Origin: Candidatus Freyarchaeota archaeon
Lineage (GTDB): Archaea > Asgardarchaeota > Jordiarchaeia > Jordiarchaeales > Jordiarchaeaceae
Length of the DNA: 64,000 nt
NCBI GenBank assembly: GCA_030587365.1
Contig: JAUQZE010000029.1
Location: 1 to 64,000 of the forward strand
Direction: 5' to 3'
Shown: one piece after another, positions 53,055 to 62,193 of the stretch
How positions within the stretch are numbered: position 1 is the first letter of the stretch
Layout: each line of letters opens with the position of its first letter
Notes under the pieces: generated by a model
What the model was told of the DNA's origin: nothing
Databases searched by the model: none
Seen by the model: only the letters and a program-made list of their open reading frames with translations
Program-made: the position numbers and the translations under genes

Positions 53055-54542
53055 TTGAGTACAAGAAATATTCCACTCAAGCAGATTAATAAAAACATTT
53101 GGGAGATTCCTAAAGAATTTAAGCCCTACATGAGGGTTCCAGCAAGAATTATCGCTAACGAGGTACTGATTAAAGACCTTTACAAGGATCAAACTCTAAT
53201 CCAAGCCGCAAACGTATCCAGCCTCCCCGGCATAAAAAAATACTCCGTAACCCTGCCCGATTCATGAGAGGAAACCCCTTTCATGAGGGAAGCGCATCAG
53301 GGCTACGGTTTTCCAATAGGAGGAGTAGCCGCCACAGACATTGAAGAAAACGGAGTCGTGAGTCCCGGCGGAGTTGGGTATGACATCAATTGCGGCGTCA
53401 GAGTGATTAGAACCAATCTCGAAAGAAAGGACGCTGAATCCAAAATAAAGGAGTTAACAAAAGAAATCTTTGATAACGTCCCTAGCGGCTTGGGCTCCAA
53501 AAGAAAAATTAAACTCTCAGCCGGAGAGTTGGACGGAATACTCTCAGAAGGCGTTAGCTGGTCTATTAGAAATGGCTTCGGATGGGAAGAAGATGCTTTA
53601 AACTGCGAAGCAAATGGGAAATTGGAGGGAGCGAATCCTTCAAAGGTATCAAGCAAAGCAAAGGAGAGAGGCGTCGCCCAAGTGGGAACACTAGGGGCAG
53701 GTAATCATTTTCTCGAGATTCAATACGTAGAAAAAATTTTCGAACAAGACGCAGCCAAAGTCCTAGGATTAACTGAGAACCAGGTAACCGTCATGATTCA
53801 CACAGGTTCACGAGGCCTAGGACACCAAGTCTGCTCCGACTACCTACGAATCATGGAAAACGCCGTAAGAAAATATAAAATCAATTTACCCGACAGAGAG
53901 CTAGCAGCCGCTCCCGGAAACAGTCCCGAGGGTCAAGACTATCTAGCCGCTATGGCCGCCTCTGCGAACTTCGCCTGGGCAAACAGACAGAGCATAACAC
54001 ACTGGGTACGAGAATCCTTCCAAAACGTGTTTGGAAGATCAGCGGAAGACCTCGACATGCACCTAATTTACGATGTCGCACACAACATAGCAAAGATAGA
54101 AAAACACAAGATAAACGGGGAAACCCACCCCGTCTACGTCCACAGAAAAGGAGCCACACGCGCCTTCCCCCCACAACACCCAGAAATCCCACAAAAATAC
54201 AGAAACATAGGACAACCCGTAATCATACCCGGAACCATGGGAACCGCAAGCTACATCCTAACAGGACGAAAAGAAGCAATGGAACTCAGCTTCGGCTCCA
54301 GCGCGCACGGAGCAGGCAGGGTTATGAGTAGGAATCAGGCTATTAAGAGTTTTAGTGGTGAGGGTGTGAAGAGTAAGCTTTTGTCGAGGGGGATTTTTGT
54401 TAGGGCGGCTAGTGCTGAGGTTGTGAGTGAGGAGGCTCCTGAAGCTTATAAGAATGTGGATGAGGTGGTGAGGGCTTCTCACGATGCTGGGATTGCGTCT
54501 ATGGTTGCACGTTTGCGTCCTCTAGGAGTTGTGAAGGGATAA
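53055..54542 (+). CDS. rtcB: tRNA-splicing ligase RtcB, interrupted by a BHB intron
   Basis: RNA ligase that joins 2',3'-cyclic phosphate and 5'-OH ends after tRNA endonuclease cleavage. The frame meets TGA 70 codons after the start. Removing 53262-53291 joins 53055..53261 to 53292..54542 and gives 485 residues with the exact family motif PDAHQGYGFPIGGVAA. Metal ligands are in YDINCGVRVI, GAGNHFLEIQ and HTGSRGLGHQ; the guanylated His is in SSAHGAGRVMSR. TTG 53055 has GAGGTGAT five bases upstream. RtcB should be required to splice its own mRNA. Confidence 0.94.
53262..53291 (+). other. BHB pre-mRNA intron of rtcB (30 nt)
   Basis: An inner helix of nine to ten pairs, TCATGAGAGG with CCTTTCATGA, closes a five-base AAACC loop. 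The central helix CCCG (53256-53259) with AGGG (53286-53289) has three G-C pairs plus a G-A apposition. Bulges are ATT (53260-53262) and AAG (53290-53292). Cutting after the second base of each removes 30 nt with an in-frame TGA and joins GAT to GCG. Other boundaries either break the frame or change the conserved Asp. Confidence 0.85.
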
Positions 54543-54894
54543 TATTCCAAATGTTTAGGTAGAGATTTCTGATTAGAATCTAGATTTGAGGTAAGTTAGG
54601 GTGCTCGTATAATAGAAGCACCTTTTGCTCCATTTTTTGGGGAGTTGTTTTTGATGGGTATAATTTTTTGGAACTAAGTTCGAAGTCGCTATCTTTTTTT
54701 AATTTTTATCCCGGAATTTTTTAACTATTATTAGTAACTTGTTTATGGGCTGACTGCGTATTCTACTGGCTTGTACTTGTTGTTCAGTTTTAAGGGTTTA
54801 TAAATAAAAAGAGGAGGGTGGTTGAGATAGGGGATAGTTCCCCATTTTTGGTGCTTTTTTCTTTGGGATTTAATGCTTTTAGACGTACTTTTTA
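54543..54894. other. Intergenic region after rtcB
   Basis: These 352 bases separate convergent rtcB and a membrane-protein gene. They are T-rich with several runs of five to seven T (for example TTTTTTGGGGAG near 54635 and TTTTTTTAATTTTT near 54695), which could end both transcripts. No gene or repeat is recognised. Confidence 0.5.
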
Positions 54895-55407
54895 CTAGAA
54901 TTCCTTTCTTACGTCTCCTCTTAGATGCAAAATGAATAATACTCCCAGTATTGCGAAGACTACACTACCGACAATGTAGATAATTGGAAAACCTAGTATG
55001 TATCCGAGCACCGGAGTGATGATTAGGAACAATGAACTGAGAATGGAAAGGTAGTATCCCCACTTTTTCCTGTAGGCAAATCCAAAAGCTGAAACAATTA
55101 GTACAACTACCATTATTATGGAAGCCATGAAGAGTAAAAGATAGTAGGTTGCAATCATTAGTAGCGAGAGTACGCTTGACATGAATGCCCACAATAAGAA
55201 TGGGATGATCAGATTATACATGAGTGATACTAGTAGTAGTAATGAGTATTGTGTTAAGATATTCTCAATTGATGGTCCGGTGGTTAGTGGTTTAAGAAAG
55301 AAAATGTATCCCAGAACGAGTACACCTAAGGCTGCGAGTATAAACACTATGGACATTAGATTTGCTAATTTTGGTCGTTCGGCTGCCGCCATTTTTGTTT
55401 CCTCCAT
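54895..55407 (-). CDS. Small polytopic membrane protein, unknown function
   Basis: A 170-residue protein with four strongly hydrophobic segments at about residues 17-38, 50-75, 80-108 and 115-150, and a short basic C-terminus HLRGDVRKEF. The first ten residues are polar. No catalytic motif, cysteine pair or known family signature is visible. The codon bias is ordinary. It is isolated between rtcB and the next plus-strand gene; nothing around it suggests a role. Confidence 0.65.
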   Translation of the reverse strand: MEETKMAAAERPKLANLMSIVFILAALGVLVLGYIFFLKPLTTGPSIENILTQYSLLLLVSLMYNLIIPFLLWAFMSSVLSLLMIATYYLLLFMASIIMVVVLIVSAFGFAYRKKWGYYLSILSSLFLIITPVLGYILGFPIIYIVGSVVFAILGVLFILHLRGDVRKEF

Positions 55408-55682
55408 TAAGTTCTATTTGTGAAACATAATAACCTAATTAATTTTTCTTCCCGAAGGAAGCATAAATAAAAATCTACCATACATTATTTAAAGATTAGC
55501 CCGAATAGTCAAGAGTCACCTTTCAGCTAATCAACGTGTGTATAGTACTAATACAACTAAAGTATTGGGAGTTACTTCTATTAGGATGGATTATGCGTAT
55601 ATTTAAGCCGTTGTTTTAGCACTAATCAGAACCTTTTTATGTGCGAAGCTCATTCAAAATGTTAACTTTGGGGGAATTTTGT

Positions 55683-56717
55683 TTGAAAAAGGAAAAGAAC
55701 TTGAAAAAGATATTTAAATTGGGTAGTATCACTAACATTTCTCCTCCCTTAGTTGATAATTTAAAAATTGCACCATACATTAGGGTGAAGGTAAATAAGA
55801 TACCTAAACCTACTGATCTTCATTTTAAAGTGGAACTTGTTTTAAAGAAAAATATTTTCCAGAAGGAGAAGCTTGTTCAGAGCGTTTCCAGTGATGGGAA
55901 ATACCTCCTTCCCTTACCCTTGGAGATTAAGAAAATTCCCCCCGAAGCCAAGTCAGTTAGATTAAGGGTAGGATTACATGTAGGTAAAACAGTGATAGCA
56001 GGAAAAAAACTCTCCATATTTATTTCACGCAACAAGAACATGCTTGAATTGTCCGCCCCTTACATTAGAGGAGACAGAGTTATTGCGGGAGAGAGACAGG
56101 ATTATTTTTGTGATTTAAAAAATAACTCGAAAACCCCGATTCCACTTTACATAGAGGTTCTGCTCATACCCCTAGGTGGAGACGAGATCAAGATATTCGG
56201 TGAGCCTCGAAATATTCCTCCTAGAAGACCAGAAACGATTCAGGCAAGAAGCATAATTCCCATAAACAATATAGGAGAATGTTTCGTAGTGGTTCGCGTT
56301 AAGTTCAAACAAGAAGAACAAGAACTTGAACAGTGCACAGCCCAAAAAATAATGGTTCAGCTGTCCTCCGAGCCGGTTGTAAAAATAAGAATAAATGAAG
56401 TTCCCCAAATTCCCACGTCGATTATAGGAGGGGAAAAGGTGAACTTTAATGTGAAAATCCTCCAAAATGTTGAACCAACCAAACTGAGCGTTGATGTACT
56501 AGTAGTAGGCGAAAATAGTGAAAACAAGTTAAAAACAATTCAAATTAAACAGCAAAAGGGAGAGCAGAGAATGTACGGCGCAATAAATTGGGACACACCC
56601 CAGGTCTCTGAAAAAAAAGAATTTTATATCGACTTTAAGGTCTTCAAAGACAACGAACTCCTATCCGATGAGATGATCTCAAAAGAAAAAAAGAAAATAA
56701 CATTAGCTCCTGTTTAA
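55683..56717 (+). CDS. Uncharacterised beta-rich protein
   Basis: A 344-residue protein I do not recognise. It starts at TTG 55683 with GGGGGA seven bases upstream. Alternating hydrophobic strands with regular Pro/Gly turns suggest three beta-sandwich-like modules (about residues 15-120, 125-235 and 240-344). No signal peptide or membrane segment is present, so it is probably cytosolic. Cysteines are few. It may be a binding or scaffold protein. The divergent neighbour with a zinc ribbon is also unknown. Confidence 0.6.
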   Translation: MKKEKNLKKIFKLGSITNISPPLVDNLKIAPYIRVKVNKIPKPTDLHFKVELVLKKNIFQKEKLVQSVSSDGKYLLPLPLEIKKIPPEAKSVRLRVGLHVGKTVIAGKKLSIFISRNKNMLELSAPYIRGDRVIAGERQDYFCDLKNNSKTPIPLYIEVLLIPLGGDEIKIFGEPRNIPPRRPETIQARSIIPINNIGECFVVVRVKFKQEEQELEQCTAQKIMVQLSSEPVVKIRINEVPQIPTSIIGGEKVNFNVKILQNVEPTKLSVDVLVVGENSENKLKTIQIKQQKGEQRMYGAINWDTPQVSEKKEFYIDFKVFKDNELLSDEMISKEKKKITLAPV

Positions 56718-56801
56718 TCCAATTCAGTTTTTGAGGCGAGGGTGATAGGAGAATTAAACGTACTTTTAGTATTTTAGTATAGTAGACGAAGGTTTTAGCT
56801 T

Positions 56802-57674
56802 TTAAAAGTTGATAGCCCCACATCTAACACATTTTTTGGCACTTTTCAGTATCTCTTGCCCACAAAATCTACATTTTATTACCTGCGCTTGAAGAGTCAT
56901 CCTTACGCGTTCCTGCGGGGATGTCTCAAGCACGTTTTCTAAAAGCCGACCCCGCTTCTCTGCTTTTTCTTTAACTTTTCCGACCACACTTTGCACAGTT
57001 TCTACTGCAGTACCAACATCAGCTTTCTCTTTTATACTTACTCTTTTAATTGGAATCTTCTTAACTTTCTTAACTTCAGGTTTCTTGGGGGAATATTTTG
57101 AAATGACAGCTTCGTGGCGTAGCATCGCAAAACGTTGTGTAACTGCGTCCGCAATAGGTCTATCTAAAATCACTACCCCCGATTCAGGGGCTGGCTTTCT
57201 AAAAACTCTAGCGGTATCCAAATCCTCCTTAATTAATTTCCTTTCCCCTCTTGAGAGATTATAAAAGTTTATTTTAGTTTCGCCCACATTCCCATGAGGC
57301 TCTAGGGCTACATGGCTTCCAAAAAGTCCAAAGGAGTATTTCTTAATTTTATCAATGGCTAATTCAACATATACCGTATTGTACCTCATCCAACCTATAG
57401 GTATACGCCCCACAAATCTAGAAACTCTATCCTGTGAATAAAATTCAGAACTAATGATTAGGCGTGACTCGGTTATGTAAAGCTTAGCTGGGAACCCTTT
57501 AAAAAAGTTTAATTTATTCTTGCCCTTAATGTCCTTCTCCCAAGAAATGTTAAGCCTTACCTTGTGCCTGCTGAGAAGTTTATCATCTTCAAGAGCGGTT
57601 AAGGGCAACTCATCTCTCTTTTCTAAGACATTTTTCTCAATAGCTTCCTTTCGAGTACTATACAACTGTTTCAA
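56802..57674 (-). CDS. Uncharacterised protein with C-terminal zinc ribbon
   Basis: A 290-residue protein. The region about 35-150 is beta-rich (KLYITESRLIISSEFYSQDR followed by IDKIKKYSFGLFGSHVALEP), resembling PH-like or GRAM-like domains in pattern only. A basic, low-complexity linker of about 60 residues precedes helices. The end carries a zinc ribbon, CRFCGQEI with CVRCGAINF, at the last 20 residues. TTG 57674 follows GGTGGG and is chosen; a start eight codons earlier is possible. Function is not known. Confidence 0.6.
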   Translation of the reverse strand: MKQLYSTRKEAIEKNVLEKRDELPLTALEDDKLLSRHKVRLNISWEKDIKGKNKLNFFKGFPAKLYITESRLIISSEFYSQDRVSRFVGRIPIGWMRYNTVYVELAIDKIKKYSFGLFGSHVALEPHGNVGETKINFYNLSRGERKLIKEDLDTARVFRKPAPESGVVILDRPIADAVTQRFAMLRHEAVISKYSPKKPEVKKVKKIPIKRVSIKEKADVGTAVETVQSVVGKVKEKAEKRGRLLENVLETSPQERVRMTLQAQVIKCRFCGQEILKSAKKCVRCGAINF

Positions 57675-57931
57675 GTCAAACCCACCTAATACCACCAATA
57701 TCAGAGGCTCTGAATAGAGAAAGACTAATTGAAGCAGAACAATCCCTATTCCTAGAAATTGAGACCCATATTACAATCCAGGTAATGTTCGCCTCAAGTA
57801 TCTTAGCCCAGCTAAACTATATAAAATATTTTTAATATTTAAACATTGTCTATTGAACAAACCTACACAAACACGCAACAACATACCGTAGAATCTATTT
57901 TCATTTCCATCAATTATTAGTATCAAAAGGA

Positions 57932-58396
57932 TTAGTCTTTTAAACCTAGTAAGTTAAACAACTTATTAAGTCCCAATAAAGTTTCCTTCCTCGTTTTCTC
58001 TTCTATCTCCTTGTCAAATTTCAAAACCGTTTCAGATATTATTTCTAACAAGTCTGTTACTAGTTTTTGCCTCCATTTAGTTGGGCTGTCTATGTGTTCT
58101 TCTACTATATCGAAGAATAGTTTCGGATTTTTGGTAAAAATTTCGTCAACTCCATCATGGATATATATTATTTCTAGTTTTTCTTGATGTTTCTGGATCA
58201 GGTGTTGTATTAAGCGTTGACCTAATTCAGGTTTCCTATGGCAAATGAATTTTAGTATATTACTTCTGACAACTTTACTTTCCTGGGCTATATTGTCCAA
58301 GTATTCAACGACTTTGTTTTCATTTTTTTCCAAAAATTTTATTAGTTCTTCTCCATAAAACTCGGCTTTATTACTTTCCTTTTCAGGCTCTCCCAT
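57932..58396 (-). CDS. Uncharacterised all-helical protein (HEAT-like)
   Basis: A 154-residue acidic protein predicted to be entirely alpha-helical, with paired helices of about 15-18 residues reminiscent of HEAT or ARM repeats (KVVEYLDNIAQESKVVRSNIL; ELGQRLIQHLIQKHQEKLEII; LFFDIVEEHIDSPTKWRQ). No catalytic motif is visible. ATG start. It may mediate protein-protein contacts. The adjacent zinc-ribbon gene is on the same strand 233 bases away. Confidence 0.6.
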   Translation of the reverse strand: MGEPEKESNKAEFYGEELIKFLEKNENKVVEYLDNIAQESKVVRSNILKFICHRKPELGQRLIQHLIQKHQEKLEIIYIHDGVDEIFTKNPKLFFDIVEEHIDSPTKWRQKLVTDLLEIISETVLKFDKEIEEKTRKETLLGLNKLFNLLGLKD

Positions 58397-58859
58397 TTGC
58401 AGTCACCACCAATTTTCTGGTAACTTTATTTTGTTTTGTAATAACATAAAACTCATTAAAAATGTTTAATTAATTAAAGCAAGCTTATTAAGTTTCGTGG
58501 ATTAAGAGGAACCGCTAAGATTTTTAGGAAGAGGTTTAGAGTTTTTTATGTGTTTCTATAATTATCTAGTTGTTGCTTGGATTTTAGTTGTGCCTAAGTA
58601 GTAAGAGTGAAATGATTTGAGAACTATACTTGATGAGTAGGGGGGTTTTTAAGGTAACTTTAGAAATAAATTGTATCCCCTCCAAAGAGTTTGGTTCAGG
58701 GTCTAATTAGGAGCCAGGGTTGTGTGAACCGCATCCACCCCTCTATTTTTTGAGTTTTCCTGGCTCCTCCCCCCTCCATTGCTATTATTAAGTTAACAAA
58801 AAACATGTTTACTTTAATAAACACCAGTTAGTTTTATTTAAATAAATTTATTTTCATCG
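58397..58859. other. Intergenic region with long inverted repeat
   Basis: A 463-base gap upstream of the helical-protein gene and downstream of acylphosphatase. It is AT-rich except for 58660-58785, which holds a ten-base inverted repeat listed separately and several C-rich runs (CCCCTCC, CTCCCCCCTCC). TATA-like TTTTTTATG occurs near 58545. No protein gene is visible. Confidence 0.5.
58709..58768. repeat. Perfect 10-bp inverted repeat with 40-base loop
   Basis: AGGAGCCAGG at 58709-58718 is exactly complementary to CCTGGCTCCT at 58759-58768. The 40-base loop contains GTGTGAACCGCATCCACCCC and a T6 run. It lies 90 bases beyond the end of acylphosphatase. It could be a small structured RNA, a transcription end structure or a protein-binding site. 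The sequence does not decide. Confidence 0.65.
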
Positions 58860-59132
58860 TTACTTAATACTAAAATTTTTGAGTCCACCGGTGTAGTCTT
58901 CAAAGGAAACTTTTATATCAGTCACTTTTGCAGAGGGGGGTCCTCGTTTACAGATCTGGATCAATTCTTCAACTTTATCTTTCTCTCCTTCGAATACCGC
59001 TTCTACCCTTCCATCGCTGAGGTTTTTGACCCATCCGTTTACTCCTACTCTATCTGCCTCATCCTTTGTGTATGATCTGAAGAAAACACCCTGCACTCTT
59101 CCACTAACAAATACGTGGGCTCTAACTTTCAT
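58860..59132 (-). CDS. acyP: Acylphosphatase
   Basis: A 90-residue enzyme hydrolysing acyl phosphates such as carbamoyl phosphate or 1,3-bisphosphoglycerate. The signature GRVQGVFFRSYTKDEA contains the catalytic Arg, and GWVKNLSDGRVEAVFEG supplies the catalytic Asn. Length is standard. ATG 59132 is chosen over an upstream Met three codons earlier because the family starts close to this strand. Confidence 0.94.
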   Translation of the reverse strand: MKVRAHVFVSGRVQGVFFRSYTKDEADRVGVNGWVKNLSDGRVEAVFEGEKDKVEELIQICKRGPPSAKVTDIKVSFEDYTGGLKNFSIK

Positions 59133-59351
59133 ACTTATCACCGATAGACAGGTAAACTTTTTTTCATATCGTTAAAGCCAACTAATTATGTAAATTATTA
59201 TTATAAAGTGGCTTATTCCTAAAGTTTTTTCTTTTCTACCAATTTATGTTCTTTTCCGTTTCTGCTTTTGCTATTTTCTATTTTTTTAAAGTATTTCATC
59301 AACTTTTTTAGATAAAATCTTTTTTATATTAGTTCACATCTATAATTAATT

Positions 59352-59531
59352 ATGAAACCAGTTTCTGTTAAACTTCCCAAAGAATACGTAGAGGGCTTAA
59401 ATTCATTAGTGGAAAAAGGTTTCTACGCTAACCTACGCGAAGCGATAAGATTTGCGATTCGAGACCTTTTACAGAAGGAAGGATACTCAGAGTTCAATCA
59501 AGGGGTAAAACGAGAGCGAGCATACGCTTAA
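59352..59531 (+). CDS. Ribbon-helix-helix DNA-binding protein
   Basis: A 59-residue protein missed by larger length cut-offs. It begins MKPVSVKLPKEYVEGLNSL, a beta strand with alternating residues that would contact DNA, followed by two helices joined by a Gly turn (EKGFYANLREAIRFAIRDLL). This is the Arc/MetJ/CopG fold common in archaeal regulators, acting as a dimer. A TATA-like TTTTTATATTAG lies about 30 bases upstream. It stands alone; no toxin partner is adjacent, so a transcriptional regulator is more likely than an antitoxin. Targets are unknown. Confidence 0.85.
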   Translation: MKPVSVKLPKEYVEGLNSLVEKGFYANLREAIRFAIRDLLQKEGYSEFNQGVKRERAYA

Positions 59532-59660
59532 GATAGTATCTAAAGTTGTAGGGAACAGCTGCTTTTTAAAATACTTTAATAACTGGTTTCAAAAAAAAGT
59601 CTCTGAAAGGGGATTCTTGCTATTGTTTTTCTAGGTTTCTTAGATGAGGTGGATAGATTG

Positions 59661-59671
59661 AAAAATATAAA
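59661..59671 (+). promoter_or_regulatory. TATA-like promoter for the shikimate cluster
   Basis: AAAAATATAAA about 50 bases before the aroD start, giving a predicted transcript start about 25-30 bases downstream. It lies in the 185-base gap after the ribbon-helix-helix gene and could drive aroD-aroE-aroK-aroA-aroC as one message. Confidence 0.4.
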
Positions 59672-59716
59672 TGACTGTGTTAGTTCAGAGACCTTAGACA
59701 GAGTTGGTGTAATTTA

Positions 59717-60421
59717 GTGGCTTTGGTTTGTGTTCCTGTAGCTGTTAAGAATCCGGAAATATTACTTGAAAAAGTCAAATCAGCGGTGAGAAGTGCTCCG
59801 GATTTGATTGAAATTAGAGTAGATTATCTTGAAGATATGAACGTTGATTTTTCAGATATCGTTTCTAAAATATCCGTTCCTCTTATATTAACTGTAAGGA
59901 AAAGAGATGAAGGAGGTTTGTTTAAATTCGGAGAGAAAAAAAGAGTTGAGATATTAGAAAAATGCGTTGAAGCTAAACCGCGATTTATAGACTTGGAGTT
60001 AAATATGAGTAGTTCTAATCTAGGACGGTTGTTAGAAATTGCGAAGCTGAATTCAGTAGGTGTTATACTTTCTTTTCATTCATTTAAAAATACTCCAAAA
60101 AGAGAAATACTCGTGCAGAAAATCTATGAAGCGGCTCAAAAAGGCGCAGAATTAGTAAAGCTTGTAACTTTCGCTAGGGATATAACAGATAATTTAGTTA
60201 TACTTTCTCTCCCCCAAGAGGCCCGTAATTTGGGAATCAAGATTATCTCCTTTTGTATGGGAGAAAGAGGGATAATCTCAAGAGTTTTATGCCCATTATT
60301 TGGCTCTTATTTAACCTACGCTGCATTAGAGACAAGTACGGCCCCAGGCCAAATTGATTTAGAAGTTATGAGAAAAATATACACGCTTTTCTTTTCTCTT
60401 ATAGAAAAAAGGTTTAACTAG
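59717..60421 (+). CDS. aroD: 3-dehydroquinate dehydratase, type I
   Basis: A 234-residue type I enzyme of the shikimate pathway that forms 3-dehydroshikimate through a lysine Schiff base. The catalytic His is in ILSFHSFKNTP and the Lys in AELVKLVTFARD, followed by MGERGIISRVLCPLFGS. GTG start. It heads a pathway cluster. The first two archaeal steps, done by ADH synthase and AroB', are not in the window. Confidence 0.95.
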   Translation: MALVCVPVAVKNPEILLEKVKSAVRSAPDLIEIRVDYLEDMNVDFSDIVSKISVPLILTVRKRDEGGLFKFGEKKRVEILEKCVEAKPRFIDLELNMSSSNLGRLLEIAKLNSVGVILSFHSFKNTPKREILVQKIYEAAQKGAELVKLVTFARDITDNLVILSLPQEARNLGIKIISFCMGERGIISRVLCPLFGSYLTYAALETSTAPGQIDLEVMRKIYTLFFSLIEKRFN

Positions 60422-60459
60422 CGGCGTTTTAGTTTAGAGATAAATTCGGAGGTTCGTGA

Positions 60460-61314
60460 GTGGTCGGTGGAGCTACCAAAGTTGTCGGGGTGATTGGTGA
60501 CCCTATTGAACATTCATTATCCCCAAGAATGCACAATGCTGCATTTGAAAACTTGGGTCTTGATTACATCTACCTCGCCCTCAGGGTCTTGGAAAAAGAT
60601 TTAAAAAATGCTGTTAAAGGAGCCAAAGCCTTTAATTTAAAGGGTTTTAATGTGACCATCCCGCACAAGGTTTCAATAATTAAATTTTTAGATGAGATTG
60701 ATTTGACAGCCAGAAAAATAGGGGCGGTTAATACTGTAGTTAATGAGGATGGGAAACTTTTAGGGTATAATACTGATGGACTGGGGGCTTTGGAAGCTCT
60801 GAGAGAAGAGGGAGTAGACCCAGAAGGAAAGAAAATAGTAGTTATAGGTGCGGGTGGTGCGTCTAGAGCTATCACTTTCCAACTCGCTAGCATATGCTCA
60901 AAATTGCTTATCTTGAATCGTACAAGGATTAGAGCTGTGAAGTTGGCTGGAGAATTAACAAATATTGGCTTCGAAGTTGAAGGAAGAGGCTTAACACTCA
61001 AATCATTGGAGAGCGGTTTGAATGATTCAAATATTCTAATTAACACATCTTCTGTAGGGATGTATCCCAATGTTACTGAGTCGCCGGTTCCCAAAGAGTT
61101 TCTACGCAAAGATTTGGTAGTTTTCGATATTGTCTACAGTCCTTTAGAAACCTCGCTTCTAAGGTACGCTCGGAGTGTCGGTGCAAAATCCATTAATGGT
61201 GTTGGAATGCTAGTTAATCAAGGTGCAGTTGGTTTTAAAATGTGGACCGGGTATGAGGCTCCTAGAGATATTATGAGAAGGGCGGTAATTGAAGGTTTGC
61301 TTGGAAGGGATTAA
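60460..61314 (+). CDS. aroE: Shikimate dehydrogenase
   Basis: A 284-residue NADP-dependent enzyme reducing 3-dehydroshikimate to shikimate. The catalytic Lys is in NVTIPHKV near residue 68 and the Asp in NTDGLGAL near 105. The Rossmann motif is GAGGASRA, and LVNQGAVGFKMWTG ends the family core. GTG start with GGAGG upstream. Shikimate kinase begins three bases after the stop. Confidence 0.95.
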   Translation: MVGGATKVVGVIGDPIEHSLSPRMHNAAFENLGLDYIYLALRVLEKDLKNAVKGAKAFNLKGFNVTIPHKVSIIKFLDEIDLTARKIGAVNTVVNEDGKLLGYNTDGLGALEALREEGVDPEGKKIVVIGAGGASRAITFQLASICSKLLILNRTRIRAVKLAGELTNIGFEVEGRGLTLKSLESGLNDSNILINTSSVGMYPNVTESPVPKEFLRKDLVVFDIVYSPLETSLLRYARSVGAKSINGVGMLVNQGAVGFKMWTGYEAPRDIMRRAVIEGLLGRD

Positions 61315-61317
61315 GGG

Positions 61318-62181
61318 TTGAAGGGTAAGGCTTTGGCTTTCGGCGCTGGAACGGTTGTGAATGCTATTGCTACCGGTTTGGGCGCTGCTTTTGGACTCGC
61401 TCTCTGGACAAAAGCAGAAGTAACTCTTTTAAATGAACCAGACCTTTTTGAGGGAAAGATTCTAAATGATCCATCCGAGAATACCGCACTAATGCTTACA
61501 ACTGTAAGACATATTCTGAATCGCTTTGGACTAGGACAAGAATACGGCGCGCGTATAATAACTGATTCCAATATTCCCATCTCTAGGGGGCTTAAGAGCA
61601 GTAGTGTTGCCGCAAACGCTGTGGCTTTAGCTACTGTTGCAGCCTTGAAAGAAGATTTAGATGATTTAGACATCATTGGTTTGGGTGTTGATGCGTCTTT
61701 GGAAGCGAAAGTGACTATTACCGGAGCTTTTGATGACGCTTGTGCATCCTATTTTGGCGGATTCGTGGTCACCAATAACTCGAAAAGAATATTACTTAGA
61801 AGACAAAAGATTGAAGAAGACCTCGCGGTAATGATTCATGTACCAGTGAGGAAGTACCTCACAATAGAGAGTAACGTTAAAAGAATCAAAGCTATGAAAA
61901 ATTATGTGGCGTATGTTTTTGACCTTGCGCAAAACGGGAACTATAAGACTGCAATTACCCTTAACGGTCTAATCTACTCCGCAGCCTTGGGGTTTGATAC
62001 TGAAGCCACTGTTAGGGCTCTTGAAGCAGGAGCGGTTTCGGCTGGATTAACGGGTAAGGGGCCGGCAACGGTTGCTTTATGCCCAAGGGATATTTGTAGT
62101 GATATCAAAGCTTCTTGGAGTGCGTTAGGAGGAGAAATTATTCATACCGAATTTAATAACGAAAAGGCTAAAGTAATCTAG
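61318..62181 (+). CDS. Archaeal shikimate kinase (GHMP family)
   Basis: A 287-residue GHMP-superfamily kinase that phosphorylates shikimate in archaea, unrelated to bacterial AroK. Motifs are ATGLGAAFGLALWTKAEV at the N-terminus, the ATP-binding loop PISRGLKSSSVAANA, GAFDDACASYFGG and the C-terminal GLTGKGPATVAL. TTG start. The position between aroE and aroA confirms the role. Confidence 0.95.
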   Translation: MKGKALAFGAGTVVNAIATGLGAAFGLALWTKAEVTLLNEPDLFEGKILNDPSENTALMLTTVRHILNRFGLGQEYGARIITDSNIPISRGLKSSSVAANAVALATVAALKEDLDDLDIIGLGVDASLEAKVTITGAFDDACASYFGGFVVTNNSKRILLRRQKIEEDLAVMIHVPVRKYLTIESNVKRIKAMKNYVAYVFDLAQNGNYKTAITLNGLIYSAALGFDTEATVRALEAGAVSAGLTGKGPATVALCPRDICSDIKASWSALGGEIIHTEFNNEKAKVI

Positions 62182-62193
62182 GGAGTGATTCTA

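Noticed and set aside
53262..53291. Selenocysteine at the TGA in rtcB, or an intein remnant
   Set aside because: The family has no residue aligned with the TGA; 30 nt is far too short for an intein, and excision restores the consensus.
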